DNA of 64,000 nucleotides. It comes from Azorhizobium caulinodans ORS 571 (GTDB taxonomy: Bacteria > Pseudomonadota > Alphaproteobacteria > Rhizobiales > Xanthobacteraceae). The translations under genes were made by a program, and so were the position numbers. Each line of letters begins with the position of its first letter. The stretch's first letter is position 1. Under the pieces are notes generated by a model. The model saw nothing but the letters and a program-made list of their open reading frames with translations. It searched no databases and had not been told where the DNA came from. Positions 9,253 to 18,160 of the stretch are shown one piece after another. The DNA is taken from the NCBI RefSeq assembly GCF_000010525.1, contig NC_009937.1, positions 4,035,501 to 4,099,500 of the forward strand, given 5' to 3'.

Positions 9253-10515
9253 TCAGACGCCGGAACGGGCTTGGGCGCGGCGGACCATGGCTTCGATGGC
9301 GTCCACCGTGTGGCCCATGTCCGCTTCCGTGTCCATGGATGCGGCCACCGCCTTGGCGCGGGCGGCCATGGCAGCATCGGTGAGGACGGCGGCGAGGCTG
9401 CGCTCCAGGGTCTCCCGGTTGACGCGCGTGTGGGACAGCACCGCGCCGACGCCCATGCGGCGCAGGCGCTCGGCATTGTCCGGCTGGTCGAAACCGACCG
9501 GGATGGTCAGGACGGGCACGCCCGCGCGCAGCGCCTCGGCGCAGCCGCCAACCCCGCCATGCTGCACCACCGCCGCCGCATGGGGGAACAGGCTCCCGTG
9601 GGGGGCATAGTCCAGTGCCAGCACCTGATCCGCCGGGGCGCGGGGCGGCGGGTTCTTGCCCATGAGGAGAATGGCCCGCCGGCCGAGGGCGAGCGCCGTA
9701 TCGGCCGCCACCTGATAGAAATCCTGAGCCAGATGCACGACGGTGGTGCCGAGCGTGAAGACAACCGGTGCCGGACCTGCCGCCAGAAAGGCCTCGATGC
9801 GTGCGGCCGTCTCGGGCGACGGGGTCTGCGCAAGGAAGGGGAAGCCCGTCTGCACCGAGGCCGCCGGCCAGTCCCGCTGGAGCGCGCCGAAGGCAGGGGA
9901 AAACAGCGCCAGCACCAGATGGGGCGAGAACTTGCCCTCGAAGATGATGTTGCCGGTGTGCACGCCCAGTTCCTCCTGAAGCGCCAGCAGGGGCTGCGCC
10001 CAGGCGTTGGTGGCGCGGCGCATGAGCCGGAACAGCAGCCGCTGCGGCCAGGTGCCGAGATGGCGCAGGTGATAGGCGGCCGGAAAGCGGGTGAGCACGC
10101 ACGGGTCGAGCGCCGACATCAGCGTGGTGGGGGCGAGCATGGCATTGGCCCATGGCAGGCCGAGCTTGGCCGCCACAAGGGGCGCCACATAGATGAGTTC
10201 CCCCACCACCATCGCGTCCGCGCCCTGTGCGGCGGCGAGCAGGTCCGCATAGGTTTCGCGCGCATGGGGAAAGATGGTCTCGGCGAGCAGGCGCTTTCCG
10301 CCGTGCACCGGGTCGCCGAAAATGTAGGTCAGCACCTCGGGCGGGAAATCGGGCCGCAGGGGATGGAACGGCAGCCCGAGCGCGGTGATGCGCGCCTCAT
10401 AGGCGGCGGGGGCGGCAATGGCCGGTGTGTGCCCCCGCGCCCGCAGGGCCTGCGCCATGGCGAGCATGGGAAAGAGATCGCCCAGCGATCCGAGGGAAGC
10501 GAAGAGGATGCGCAT
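9253..10515 (-). CDS. GT1-family (UGT/MGT-like) glycosyltransferase
   Basis: Predicted cytosolic GT-B enzyme moving a sugar from a nucleotide-sugar to a lipophilic acceptor; 420 aa. The N-terminus MRILFASLGSLGDLFPML and the C-terminal donor-binding stretch with HGGVGGCAEALRAGVPVL and, about 20 residues later, FDQPDNAERL are hallmarks of UDP-glycosyltransferases of the UGT/MGT class, which glycosylate lipids, sterols and macrolides. The open frame reaches 10584, but the ATG at 10515 begins the beta strand directly and has AGGAG-like bases upstream. It overlaps the stop codon of the exporter gene by one base (TGATG). Sitting between an exporter and a fatty-acid-hydroxylase-type P450, its acceptor may be a hydroxylated fatty acid; this is inference. 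Confidence 0.9.
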   Translation of the reverse strand: MRILFASLGSLGDLFPMLAMAQALRARGHTPAIAAPAAYEARITALGLPFHPLRPDFPPEVLTYIFGDPVHGGKRLLAETIFPHARETYADLLAAAQGADAMVVGELIYVAPLVAAKLGLPWANAMLAPTTLMSALDPCVLTRFPAAYHLRHLGTWPQRLLFRLMRRATNAWAQPLLALQEELGVHTGNIIFEGKFSPHLVLALFSPAFGALQRDWPAASVQTGFPFLAQTPSPETAARIEAFLAAGPAPVVFTLGTTVVHLAQDFYQVAADTALALGRRAILLMGKNPPPRAPADQVLALDYAPHGSLFPHAAAVVQHGGVGGCAEALRAGVPVLTIPVGFDQPDNAERLRRMGVGAVLSHTRVNRETLERSLAAVLTDAAMAARAKAVAASMDTEADMGHTVDAIEAMVRRAQARSGV

Positions 10516-12080
10516 CAGGAGGCTCCCTTGGCGATCTCGCGGGGCGCGTGCGGCGGGCGGCGCATCACCAGCACGGCGGCGCACAGGGCGAGCGCCAGCA
10601 TTGCAGCTCCCACGTAATAGCCCTCAGAGATGCTTCGGGCGGCGCTGAGCCGCAGGGCCGCACCAACCGCTGGCCACTGCTCCGCCAGCGTGCGTACCGC
10701 CTCGTCCTTGCCATAGGCGGCGTCGGCCATGAGGGCTTCGAGCTGCGCCCGCGCCGCCCCCTCCGGGGCCGCTTCTGCCGCGATGGCAAGGACACGGCCG
10801 CGCTCCAGCGCCACAACGACGGTGCCGATGGCCGCCATGCCGATGGCGCCGCCGAGCTGGCGCACCGTATCGAGGGCGCCGAAGGCCCGGCCGCGGTGGC
10901 TTTCCGCGACCTGCGCGGTGCCGTCCGTATAGGTCTGCGACAGGGCGAGGCCCATGCCGGCACCCAGCATCACCAGGGCAGGCGCCATATAGAGGAAATC
11001 CATGCGCGGCAGCGCATGAACCTCCAGCACGAAGCCGAGGGTCGCCAGCGTGAGGCCCGCCACCACCGGCACCTTCACGCCATGGCGGTCATACAGCACG
11101 CCCGAGAGCGGGGCGCACACCATCATGGGGCCGAGGAACAGCAGCATGGCGAGGCCGGATTGCAGCGGCGCGAAATGCAGCACCCGTTGCAGATAGATGG
11201 CGCCATAGGCCGACTGCCCGATGATGGCACACTGGGCGCAGAACAGGACAAGGCCATCGGCACAGAACTGCCGCCGTGTGAACAGGCGCACATCCACCAA
11301 GGGGTCCGCCGCCCGCGCCTGCGTGGCCACGAACAGCACCAGCAGCAAAGCCCCGATGGCGATCAGCGAGAGCGTGAGCGGCGAGGTCCAGCCCCAGGCA
11401 TGGCTCTCCTGGAGACCCAGCACGATGGGGCCGAGCGCCGCCACCAGAAGCAGGCTGTGTGCGGGCCGGAAGGTACCGCTGCGCGGGCTCGCGGCGGCCG
11501 GGCCCGCAGCGCGCAGCAGAAGCAGGACGGCAAGGGCCAGCGGCAGATTGACGAAGAAGGCCCAGCGCCAGCCGCCCACCTGCACCACCGCCCCGCAGAC
11601 GATGGGGCCGATGACCATGGCAAGCCCGCCGAGGCCGCTGTAAAGCCCCATCGCCCGCCCGCGCTCCGTGGGGCCGAACGCCTCGGTGGCGAGCAGCGCC
11701 GCCGCCGGCGCCATCAGGATGTTGCCGAGTCCTTCAAGGGTGCGCCCGCACAGCAGCATGGGCAGATTGACCGCAAGCCCGCTCACCACTGAGCCGAACG
11801 CGAACAGCATCACACCGACGCGGAAAACCCGCGCACGGCCATAGACATCGGCCAGCCGGCCACCTGTGGCGATGGCCACCGCCACGGTGAGGGCGTAGAG
11901 GGTGATGATCCATTGCTGGGCGCCATGGCTCAGCACCAGGTCCCGCTGGATGGAGGGCAGCGCCACGGCGGTGCCGGTGGCGTCGATCATGATCATGCCG
12001 AGCGCGCCAGCCGCCGCGAAGACGGTGCACCAGCGCTGCCGGCTGTCGATCGACCCGACGCCCATCCCGCGAGCCCTCAT
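10515..12080 (-). CDS. DHA2-type 14-TM MFS exporter
   Basis: Proton-driven efflux carrier of the DHA2 (EmrB/QacA) group with about 14 hydrophobic segments. Motif A reads GGRLADVYGRARVF; near the end of helix five is GGLAMVIGPIVCGAVV, matching motif C. The frame is open to 12185. I chose the ATG at 12080 because an inverted repeat that looks like an operator (12089-12120) sits just upstream of it; ATGs at 12110 and 12065 are alternatives. First gene of the exporter-glycosyltransferase-P450 operon, coupled to the glycosyltransferase by TGATG. Presumably exports the operon's product, but drug export cannot be excluded. Confidence 0.88.
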   Translation of the reverse strand: MRARGMGVGSIDSRQRWCTVFAAAGALGMIMIDATGTAVALPSIQRDLVLSHGAQQWIITLYALTVAVAIATGGRLADVYGRARVFRVGVMLFAFGSVVSGLAVNLPMLLCGRTLEGLGNILMAPAAALLATEAFGPTERGRAMGLYSGLGGLAMVIGPIVCGAVVQVGGWRWAFFVNLPLALAVLLLLRAAGPAAASPRSGTFRPAHSLLLVAALGPIVLGLQESHAWGWTSPLTLSLIAIGALLLVLFVATQARAADPLVDVRLFTRRQFCADGLVLFCAQCAIIGQSAYGAIYLQRVLHFAPLQSGLAMLLFLGPMMVCAPLSGVLYDRHGVKVPVVAGLTLATLGFVLEVHALPRMDFLYMAPALVMLGAGMGLALSQTYTDGTAQVAESHRGRAFGALDTVRQLGGAIGMAAIGTVVVALERGRVLAIAAEAAPEGAARAQLEALMADAAYGKDEAVRTLAEQWPAVGAALRLSAARSISEGYYVGAAMLALALCAAVLVMRRPPHAPREIAKGAS

Positions 12081-12088
12081 GTGAACGG

Positions 12089-12120
12089 CCGTCCTGACAG
12101 CGGAATACATGTCAAAACGG
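12089..12120. promoter_or_regulatory. Inverted repeat, candidate repressor operator upstream of the exporter operon
   Basis: Plus-strand arms CCGTCCTGACA (12089-12099) and TGTCAAAACGG (12110-12120) are separated by 10 bp and match at 9 of 11 positions in inverted orientation. On the minus strand the outer arm contains TTGACA, a possible -35 hexamer, but I see no convincing -10. Size and layout suit a TetR- or MarR-type dimer. No regulator gene is adjacent. Confidence 0.4.
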
Positions 12121-12260
12121 TAACATGAGGCCAATTGTCCCGCGCGCGGCCCAGCTTGTACAGGGCTGCGGGGCGGTGGGGTCAATTATCGCCGGGTCTC
12201 CAGGCATGGCACCGGCCGGAGACGCCCTCTACGACTTGCAGATGCCAGAGCGGGCGGCTC

Positions 12261-12881
12261 CTAGACCGCGTATTTCAGCATGGACGGGCTGGCGATCTGC
12301 GTCAGGCGGCGGGTCTTCGCGTCGATGCCGTTCAACAGGCGTTCGCATTCGGCGAGGATGCGGGCGAGCGAGGTCTTCTTGCCATCGGGCGCCGAACCTT
12401 CATGGCGGATGGCCGAGGCGAGCCAGGCGAGGCGATCGAGGTCATATCTCATCACATAGCGCAGAAACTTGTTCTCCACGCAGATGATGGGCAGGAGCGC
12501 ATGCTCAACATCGAGCGCGAGCGTGCCGATCGCCTCGCTGCTGGCATTGGCCTCGACCTCGAGGCGCGCGGAATGCACCAGCGTCTTGGCCTCCTGCGTC
12601 CGCGCGGCAAAGTCGGCCGACGTGATGCGGTCGCGCCGGAAATGGAATTCATCGGTCGCAATGAGTTCCTGGAGCGAAATCTCGGACTGATGGCGCGCGG
12701 CCTTCCAGATCAGGGCGCCGGCCAGAACGGTGAACAGGCCGCAGATGACCGAGCCGGAAAAGTCGATCCAGCCGTCCGCCGTCGCCGGTATGCCGCGGAC
12801 GAAACCGGCAGCGGCCATGGCCACCGCGACAACCACGACGCATTGCACCACGCGCCGCGTGGAGATGCCTTCCATCCTCAA
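12261..12881 (-). CDS. Hypothetical membrane-anchored protein
   Basis: No family recognised. 206 aa. Residues ~9-30 (VVQCVVVVAVAMAAAGFV) and ~40-60 (FSGSVICGLFTVLAGALIW) are hydrophobic and probably membrane helices. A ~140-residue, charged and mainly helical cytoplasmic part follows. Two ATGs lie close together (12881 and 12875). Same strand as the exporter operon downstream but ~180 bp away, with the inverted repeat in between, so probably a separate unit. GC-rich third positions support real coding. Confidence 0.6.
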   Translation of the reverse strand: MRMEGISTRRVVQCVVVVAVAMAAAGFVRGIPATADGWIDFSGSVICGLFTVLAGALIWKAARHQSEISLQELIATDEFHFRRDRITSADFAARTQEAKTLVHSARLEVEANASSEAIGTLALDVEHALLPIICVENKFLRYVMRYDLDRLAWLASAIRHEGSAPDGKKTSLARILAECERLLNGIDAKTRRLTQIASPSMLKYAV

Positions 12882-13133
12882 TCCCCCGCCGATCGCCGAG
12901 AAGCCGATCCGATGACGCGCAACCGACCCGATCGGCCAATCTCCCGCTGTCGGACCACACCCCCGGCAGGTGGCTGCAACAACCCGCCGCGCTCAGCTTA
13001 CAGCGGATAGAACGGTACAATGTGACGCAAAGGTCAATCTTTTAATCAGACAGCCTGCAAAGCAGACGCCCACAACCCGCCAGATCCCGGGCGATCCGCC
13101 CCGTCAAACAGCCTCAACGGGACGACTACCCCC

Positions 13134-14333
13134 TCACGCGCGCCGCTCAAGAACGGAGAGGCCCGCAAGCACCGCGAGGCTGACGATCATGGCCGCCACC
13201 AGCACATCCAGCATGGCGGCGGCGCCGAAGCGGGTCAGCAGAAAGGCCGCGCCGGACGGGGCCAGCGCTTGCAGGATGAGGTTCGGCCGGGCGATGCGGC
13301 CGATCACGGGGGCATAGCGCTCGGGGCCGAACACCGCGAGGGGGACCGTGCCGCGGGCGATGGAATAGACGCCCGTGCCCAGCCCGTAGAAGACGAGCGC
13401 CAGCCCCGGCCAGGCAAAGCCGAGGGCCAGCAGCGTGAGGCCGAGGCTCATCATCACCACGGCGATGCCCAAGGTCCACAAGGGGTGATAGCGCCCGCCG
13501 CCGGCCATCTCCAGCAGGCGGGAGGCAACCTGGGCCGGGCCCAGCAGCATGGCGATGGACACCGCCTGGGCCAGCGTCAGCCCCTGCGACTGGAGGACGG
13601 TGAGCAGATGCTGCGAAATGGCCGCCGAGGTGGCCCCGCACAAGGTGATGGTGCTGGCGAGCAGGATGAATTTCAGCTGGTCGATGCCGGTCAGACGGAG
13701 CGGCGCGGATGTCCGGCCGGGCGTATCGTCGGCAGAACCTGTAGCCGGGGGCGCGGGCGCCGGCAACGCGAAGAGGACCAGAGGCACGCACAGGAGGCCC
13801 ATGATGGCGGCATAAGCAAAGCAGGTGCCGCGCCAGCCGAGCTGATGCTCCAGAAAGCTCGACACCGGCCAGCACAGCGTGCTGGCAAAGCCGCCCCACA
13901 GGGTGAGGCGGGTAATGACCGGCCGCGCAGCAAGGCCGAACAGCCGCCCCAGCGCGGCAAAGGCCGCATCATAAAGGCAGGCCCCCATGCCGAGGCCGAT
14001 GACCACCCATCCGCCGATGAAGACGGGGAGCGACGTGGCAAGGCCGATGAGCACCTGGCCCAGCGCCATGAGCAGACAGCCCGCCGCCAGCACGGAACGC
14101 CCGCCGCTGCGCGCGATGCGCGTGCTCACAGCGGGCGAAATCAGCCCCGCCACCAGCATGCCGATCGAGAGCGCGCCCACCACCCAGGGCAGAGGCCAGC
14201 CGGTATCGGCGGCAATGGGCTGGGCGAGCACCGCCAGCAGGTAGAAGGACGATCCCCACGCGAAGATTTGCACCACGCCCAGCGCGGGCACGAGGCGGAA
14301 CAGGGGCACAGCGGCGGGGCTGGCTGCGGTCAT
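13134..14333 (-). CDS. MFS transporter (12 TM)
   Basis: About 399 aa with twelve hydrophobic segments, typical of a 12-TM major facilitator protein of the OFA/YbfB-like or arabinose-efflux type. Seen near the N-terminus: VQIFAWGSSFYLLAVLAQPI, followed by GALSIGMLVAGLISP and an RIARSGGRSVLAAG loop at the motif A position. The second half carries GPERYAPVIGRIARP. Start chosen at the ATG at 14333; the open frame further up (to 14405) encodes an unrelated stretch. It stands alone. Substrate unknown. Confidence 0.85.
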   Translation of the reverse strand: MTAASPAAVPLFRLVPALGVVQIFAWGSSFYLLAVLAQPIAADTGWPLPWVVGALSIGMLVAGLISPAVSTRIARSGGRSVLAAGCLLMALGQVLIGLATSLPVFIGGWVVIGLGMGACLYDAAFAALGRLFGLAARPVITRLTLWGGFASTLCWPVSSFLEHQLGWRGTCFAYAAIMGLLCVPLVLFALPAPAPPATGSADDTPGRTSAPLRLTGIDQLKFILLASTITLCGATSAAISQHLLTVLQSQGLTLAQAVSIAMLLGPAQVASRLLEMAGGGRYHPLWTLGIAVVMMSLGLTLLALGFAWPGLALVFYGLGTGVYSIARGTVPLAVFGPERYAPVIGRIARPNLILQALAPSGAAFLLTRFGAAAMLDVLVAAMIVSLAVLAGLSVLERRA

Positions 14334-14674
14334 GGTCGGCGTCCCGCTGAGCGGAACCGGAAGGCGGAGGACATGATGAAAAAACAGGCCGAGAATCGCC
14401 TGCACCCTTGATGGGCAGTCTGGGGAGGCTCAGCTAACACGGCCCGCCCGGCCTCGCCACCGCCTGAAATTGCAGACCGCCCGAACGACGCCTGCGCCCG
14501 GCACGCAGCGCAGCGGCCTGCGTCTCCCCCGTCCGTCAAACGGAAAAGACACCTCTGCAGACGGTCCCGGCAGATTTGAGTGCCATCGGCCGCGCAACTC
14601 CGCTAGAGCACTCGCCGGGCTGTGCGGCGCCCCCATCCGCCCTCGCCGCCCGGACGACGTTTCAGGAGCCTCCC
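14334..14674. other. Divergent intergenic region
   Basis: About 340 bp between the MFS gene (minus) and the acidic small protein (plus). It must hold both promoters. Open frames in it are short and have no ribosome-binding site. I see no clear repeat or hexamer pair. Confidence 0.4.
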
Positions 14675-14932
14675 ATGTCCGAGATCAAGGCCCGCATCCT
14701 TACCGGCCTGCGCATGAATTTCATTCATCCCGAGGATCTGGGCAGCGCGCTCATCCTCGATCTGGAGACCGACGAGGGCGAGGAGCGTTACGTGCTGCCC
14801 TGCAACCCGGCGCTTTCCACGGAAGAGATCGAGGCCATCGGCGACGAGATCATGGCCTCCCTCGACAAGCTGATCGCCCCCTCGGACGACGAGGACCTCG
14901 ACGGGGACGAGGGCGGCGAAGACAAGGCCTGA
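14675..14932 (+). CDS. Small acidic hypothetical protein
   Basis: 85 aa, no family recognised. The ATG at 14675 follows AGGAG with good spacing (TTTCAGGAGCCTCCC); the longer frame from 14576 lacks a site. The protein reads MSEIKARILTGLRMNFIH, then an LDLETDEGEERYVLP block, and ends in an Asp/Glu-rich tail (about fifteen acidic residues in the last 25). No signal peptide or membrane helix. The charge pattern suggests a soluble cytoplasmic protein, possibly binding a basic partner. Confidence 0.7.
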   Translation: MSEIKARILTGLRMNFIHPEDLGSALILDLETDEGEERYVLPCNPALSTEEIEAIGDEIMASLDKLIAPSDDEDLDGDEGGEDKA

Positions 14933-15066
14933 AGCCGCGGGCGACCGGCGCTGCATTAACCCTGAGGGCTGGATGAGGGCACCAAACGCGGGCTCGGGCG
15001 TTGTCCCATCGACCTGAGACGGGAGCCGCTTCGCTCCCCCCGGCGATGGAGGTGCCCGTGCCGCAG

Positions 15067-15594
15067 ATGACCACTCCCGCTCTTCGCCTCGCGGCGCTGC
15101 TGTCGCTCGCTGTGGCCGGCGGCCTGCCCGCCCAGGCCCAGCCTCAGAACCCGGCACAGCCGGAAGCGCATCAGCCGGGCACGCCGGCGGCCGCGCCGAC
15201 ACCGGCGCCAGCTACGCCGCCCGCCGCCACGCCTTCGGCGGATGGCCCGGGCAGCGCAGAGCGCTCACAGCGGATGGACAAGCCGGGCAAGAGCGGCGGC
15301 AACGACAAGGCAGCCGAGCCGGATGTGGTGAACGACACCACGCTCGTCATGGCCTGCAAGCAGAAGGCCCTCGGCATCCTCAAGAACCGCTCACCGTCGG
15401 TGGAGGACATCTTCATCGACATGGACGGCCTCACCGTCGCGCAGGCCGACACCATGGTCGGCAACACGAAGGTGATCGGCGTCATGATGGGCGAGGCCTA
15501 TATCCAGCGCGACAAGACCGACAAGGTCCACCGCTTCCTCTGCCTGACCGGCGAAGGCGGCAAGGTGCTGATGACCTTCTTCACCGAGCGCTGA
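15067..15594 (+). CDS. Exported hypothetical protein with Pro/Ala-rich linker
   Basis: 175 aa. A signal peptide is clear: MTTPALRLAALLSLAVAGGL then PAQAQ, with cleavage likely after AQA. About 60 residues rich in Pro and Ala follow, then a C-terminal globular part of ~100 residues containing ACKQKALGILKNRSP and FLCLTGEGGKVLMTFF, with two cysteines that could form a disulfide. A GGAGGT lies 15-20 bases before the ATG at 15067; a GTG at 15058 and an ATG at 15046 are alternative starts. No function can be assigned. Confidence 0.7.
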   Translation: MTTPALRLAALLSLAVAGGLPAQAQPQNPAQPEAHQPGTPAAAPTPAPATPPAATPSADGPGSAERSQRMDKPGKSGGNDKAAEPDVVNDTTLVMACKQKALGILKNRSPSVEDIFIDMDGLTVAQADTMVGNTKVIGVMMGEAYIQRDKTDKVHRFLCLTGEGGKVLMTFFTER

Positions 15595-15639
15595 ACACCG
15601 CACTCCGGCTCGAACCGGCTGCGCCGCCGCACAGCGGAC

Positions 15640-16239
15640 CTATTGCTGCGCCGCGCAGCGGGTGGCGGCGGATCTGGTGCGGGCGAGCGACGGCAGGCGC
15701 ACGGAGGTCTCGCTGGTCAGCACAGGCGTCAGGCCCTGCTTGGTGTATTCCTGAAACTTCGGGCAGGTCTTGGCGGTCGCCGGGCCGACGATGGCGGAGA
15801 AAGTCACGGCTTCGGCCGTGATCTTTACCGGCGTCTCGCCGTCATAGGCCTGGGTGAGGACAGGCTTGCGGGCCGCCATGTCATAGATGACGAGGTTGCG
15901 GCTCGGCCCGGTGCCGCGGTCCATGACGAGGAAGCGTCCAGCCGCCCCCACCACGTAATCCGCTTCGTTCGGGCTGCTCACCTCCACGTCGCCGGGCGTC
16001 TTCTTATAGACGCACTCGGGCGCGGCGGCGCCAGCCGGAACGGGGCGCACCAGAATGTCGCTGCCCGGACCGAGCGTGCTGTCGCGATGGATCACCAGGA
16101 AGCCGTCGGACGAGAGGCATTTGGACGGGCTCTGCGGCGCCGCGGCGGCGGGGACACCGGCAAGAAGGCCCCACCCCATCAGGCCCATCATCGCCCCACA
16201 GACGCCCGCGCCCAAAGACCCCAGGTTCGGCCTACGCAT
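15640..16239 (-). CDS. Exported hypothetical protein
   Basis: 199 aa. N-terminal signal peptide with a long hydrophobic core (GVCGAMMGLMGWGLLAGV) and a probable cleavage site after PAAAA. The mature part is rich in beta-strand-like segments (FLVIHRDSTLGPG, RFLVMDRGTGPSRNLVIYD), has several cysteines, and suggests a small periplasmic beta protein. Convergent with the exported protein at 15067. No family recognised. Confidence 0.65.
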   Translation of the reverse strand: MRRPNLGSLGAGVCGAMMGLMGWGLLAGVPAAAAPQSPSKCLSSDGFLVIHRDSTLGPGSDILVRPVPAGAAAPECVYKKTPGDVEVSSPNEADYVVGAAGRFLVMDRGTGPSRNLVIYDMAARKPVLTQAYDGETPVKITAEAVTFSAIVGPATAKTCPKFQEYTKQGLTPVLTSETSVRLPSLARTRSAATRCAAQQ

Positions 16240-16335
16240 ATCCGTTTCCCGCCGTCATCTGAAATGCCCCGTCCGCCCTATACCGCCTTTTGCCGGCGCC
16301 GCGAAGCCGGATGACGGAACGCGCCGCCCCGGCGC

Positions 16336-17877
16336 CTAGGCGACGGGAACCTCCGAGGCTTGCTGAACGAGAGGCAGCCACAGTTCCACCCGCCACAGAC
16401 CTGCCGATCGTCTTTCCACAACCGCGCCGCCGGCGCCCTCCACGATGGCGCGCCCCAGCGCAAACGCCTGCGCTCCGCCGGCATCCGTGAGGCCCGCGAG
16501 ACCGACGCACGCATAGGTTCCAGGCAGACGATCCCCCGGCTCGTCGCCCCCGACGCAGGCGAAGGAGACGGTCGCGCCGATCCGCGCAAGTTCCGGCGCG
16601 GCGCGGGCCATCCCCAGAACCACATCGAGCAGGGCGGCACCCAGCGGCGCCGGGCTCAGGTGCACGGTGAGGTGCGCGGCATCGCGCGTTTCCTGAAGGG
16701 TCAGGTCGGGCAACCCCGCGGCGGTGGCGAGACCGGCCACGTCCCCCAACACCTCGCCCACCTCCGCTTCGCCTGCGGCAGCCGGCGAACCTCGGGCCGC
16801 CGCCAGCACCGCCGCGATGATATCGGTTTCGCGCAAGGCCGCCTCCCCCGCCCCCGTCGAGAGCGCGGCCCGCAGGCGCAGAACGAGCAGATCCAAGAGC
16901 GCAAGATCCGGGGCCATGACGGGCTCCGGCGGCGGCGTCTCCGCCGCCTCCACCCGGCCCCGCGGCAGAAAGGCGACCGCAGCCAGAGCGGCCATCGCAA
17001 GGAGAGCGAGCGCTCCGATGCAGAGCGCGTGCTTCCGCCATGCCGCGAGCACTTCCGACTGGCGTGCCGCGACCGCGATGACGAGATCGGGGGCGGCCAA
17101 CACGCGGAAGGCATGCAGCGCCCGGTCTCCCCCTGTCAGCGACGTGCCTGTGAAGATGCCCGCGCTCGCCGCCTTGGCCTGCCGGAGAATCTCGTTCTGC
17201 TCCGGCAGGCGCTCGATCATCCGGGCCCCGTCGGTCCGCAGCAGCACGACGCCATCGGTGCGGGCGATGAGCAGGGGCGCATCTCCCACCATCCGCCCGT
17301 AGAGGCTCACCAGCACCTGCGGCAGGACGGCGACCCCGACCGCACCCCGCAGAACGCCGTCGCTCAGGATCGGACGGGTCGCGACGAAATTCTCGGTCCG
17401 CGAAACCTGCCCGCGGGCCGGCTCATTGAGGAAAAGGCCGGTCTCGCCATTGCGGTAGGCCCGGAAATATTCCCGCTGGCGCATGTCATAGGGCGGGATC
17501 GGAAAGGCACGGCTCGAGGCCACGAGCTTGCCCTCTCCGTCGACCACGAAAACGGATTCGAGGGTCGGCATCCGCTCCCGCAGGCGGGCCAGAAGGTCAT
17601 GCAGGCTGGCGTCGTTGCGGGCCTGGGCGAGATCCTGCCGCGGGATCTGGGTCAGCGTCAGTTCAAGCGCGAGGTCCAGCGTCCGCACCAGCGTCGCCAT
17701 GTGCTCGCTCACCGCCAGCACGCGCCGGTCCAGCAGATCCCGCGCCCGCCCCAGTTCCACTTCCCGGTCGATGAGGACGGCGGAGAGCGCCGTGAGAAGG
17801 ATCGTCAGCGCCGCGGCCGCCGCAAACGCGCGCCGGCCACGCCGGAACAAGGCGTCCGCGCGCCAAGATCGGCCCAT
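16336..17877 (-). CDS. PDC/dCache-domain membrane sensor with degenerate histidine-kinase-like C-terminus
   Basis: 513 aa. Helix ~20-38 (AAAAALTILLTALSAVL), then an extracytoplasmic double-PDC domain of about 240 residues (VFVVDGEGKLVASS, MRQREYFRAYRNGETG, RTENFVATRPIL), then a second helix near 285-305. The cytoplasmic part resembles a histidine kinase: a helical pair where DHp would be, and a terminal segment AFALGRAIVEGAGGAVVERRS with LWLPLV that mimics the G2 end of an ATPase domain. I find no phospho-acceptor His motif, no N-box Asn and no DxGxG. Likely a decayed or non-catalytic sensor. No response regulator is adjacent. Confidence 0.7.
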   Translation of the reverse strand: MGRSWRADALFRRGRRAFAAAAALTILLTALSAVLIDREVELGRARDLLDRRVLAVSEHMATLVRTLDLALELTLTQIPRQDLAQARNDASLHDLLARLRERMPTLESVFVVDGEGKLVASSRAFPIPPYDMRQREYFRAYRNGETGLFLNEPARGQVSRTENFVATRPILSDGVLRGAVGVAVLPQVLVSLYGRMVGDAPLLIARTDGVVLLRTDGARMIERLPEQNEILRQAKAASAGIFTGTSLTGGDRALHAFRVLAAPDLVIAVAARQSEVLAAWRKHALCIGALALLAMAALAAVAFLPRGRVEAAETPPPEPVMAPDLALLDLLVLRLRAALSTGAGEAALRETDIIAAVLAAARGSPAAAGEAEVGEVLGDVAGLATAAGLPDLTLQETRDAAHLTVHLSPAPLGAALLDVVLGMARAAPELARIGATVSFACVGGDEPGDRLPGTYACVGLAGLTDAGGAQAFALGRAIVEGAGGAVVERRSAGLWRVELWLPLVQQASEVPVA

Positions 17878-18160
17878 TCACTGCCCCTCCCTCCCCGGAG
17901 AAGCATAGCGTAAGGCCCACGCCGCATTCCGCCAAGGATGCCGGCTCGACTTTTCGCAAAGCGGCATGCCCTTGTTCACTCTGAAGAAACAGTCTGTGCA
18001 AACGGCGCTATACCGGCCGGCGAAGACGCACCTGCCGCAGCTGAATGTCGGCATTGCTTGGCGCATCCATCATTTCGTCGAGAAGTTCCGCTCTTCTTTG
18101 TTGACGCGCGGCAGGCTAAACAGACGCATCGGCGCTGCGCGCCGCAGTTGGAGGCTCGGG

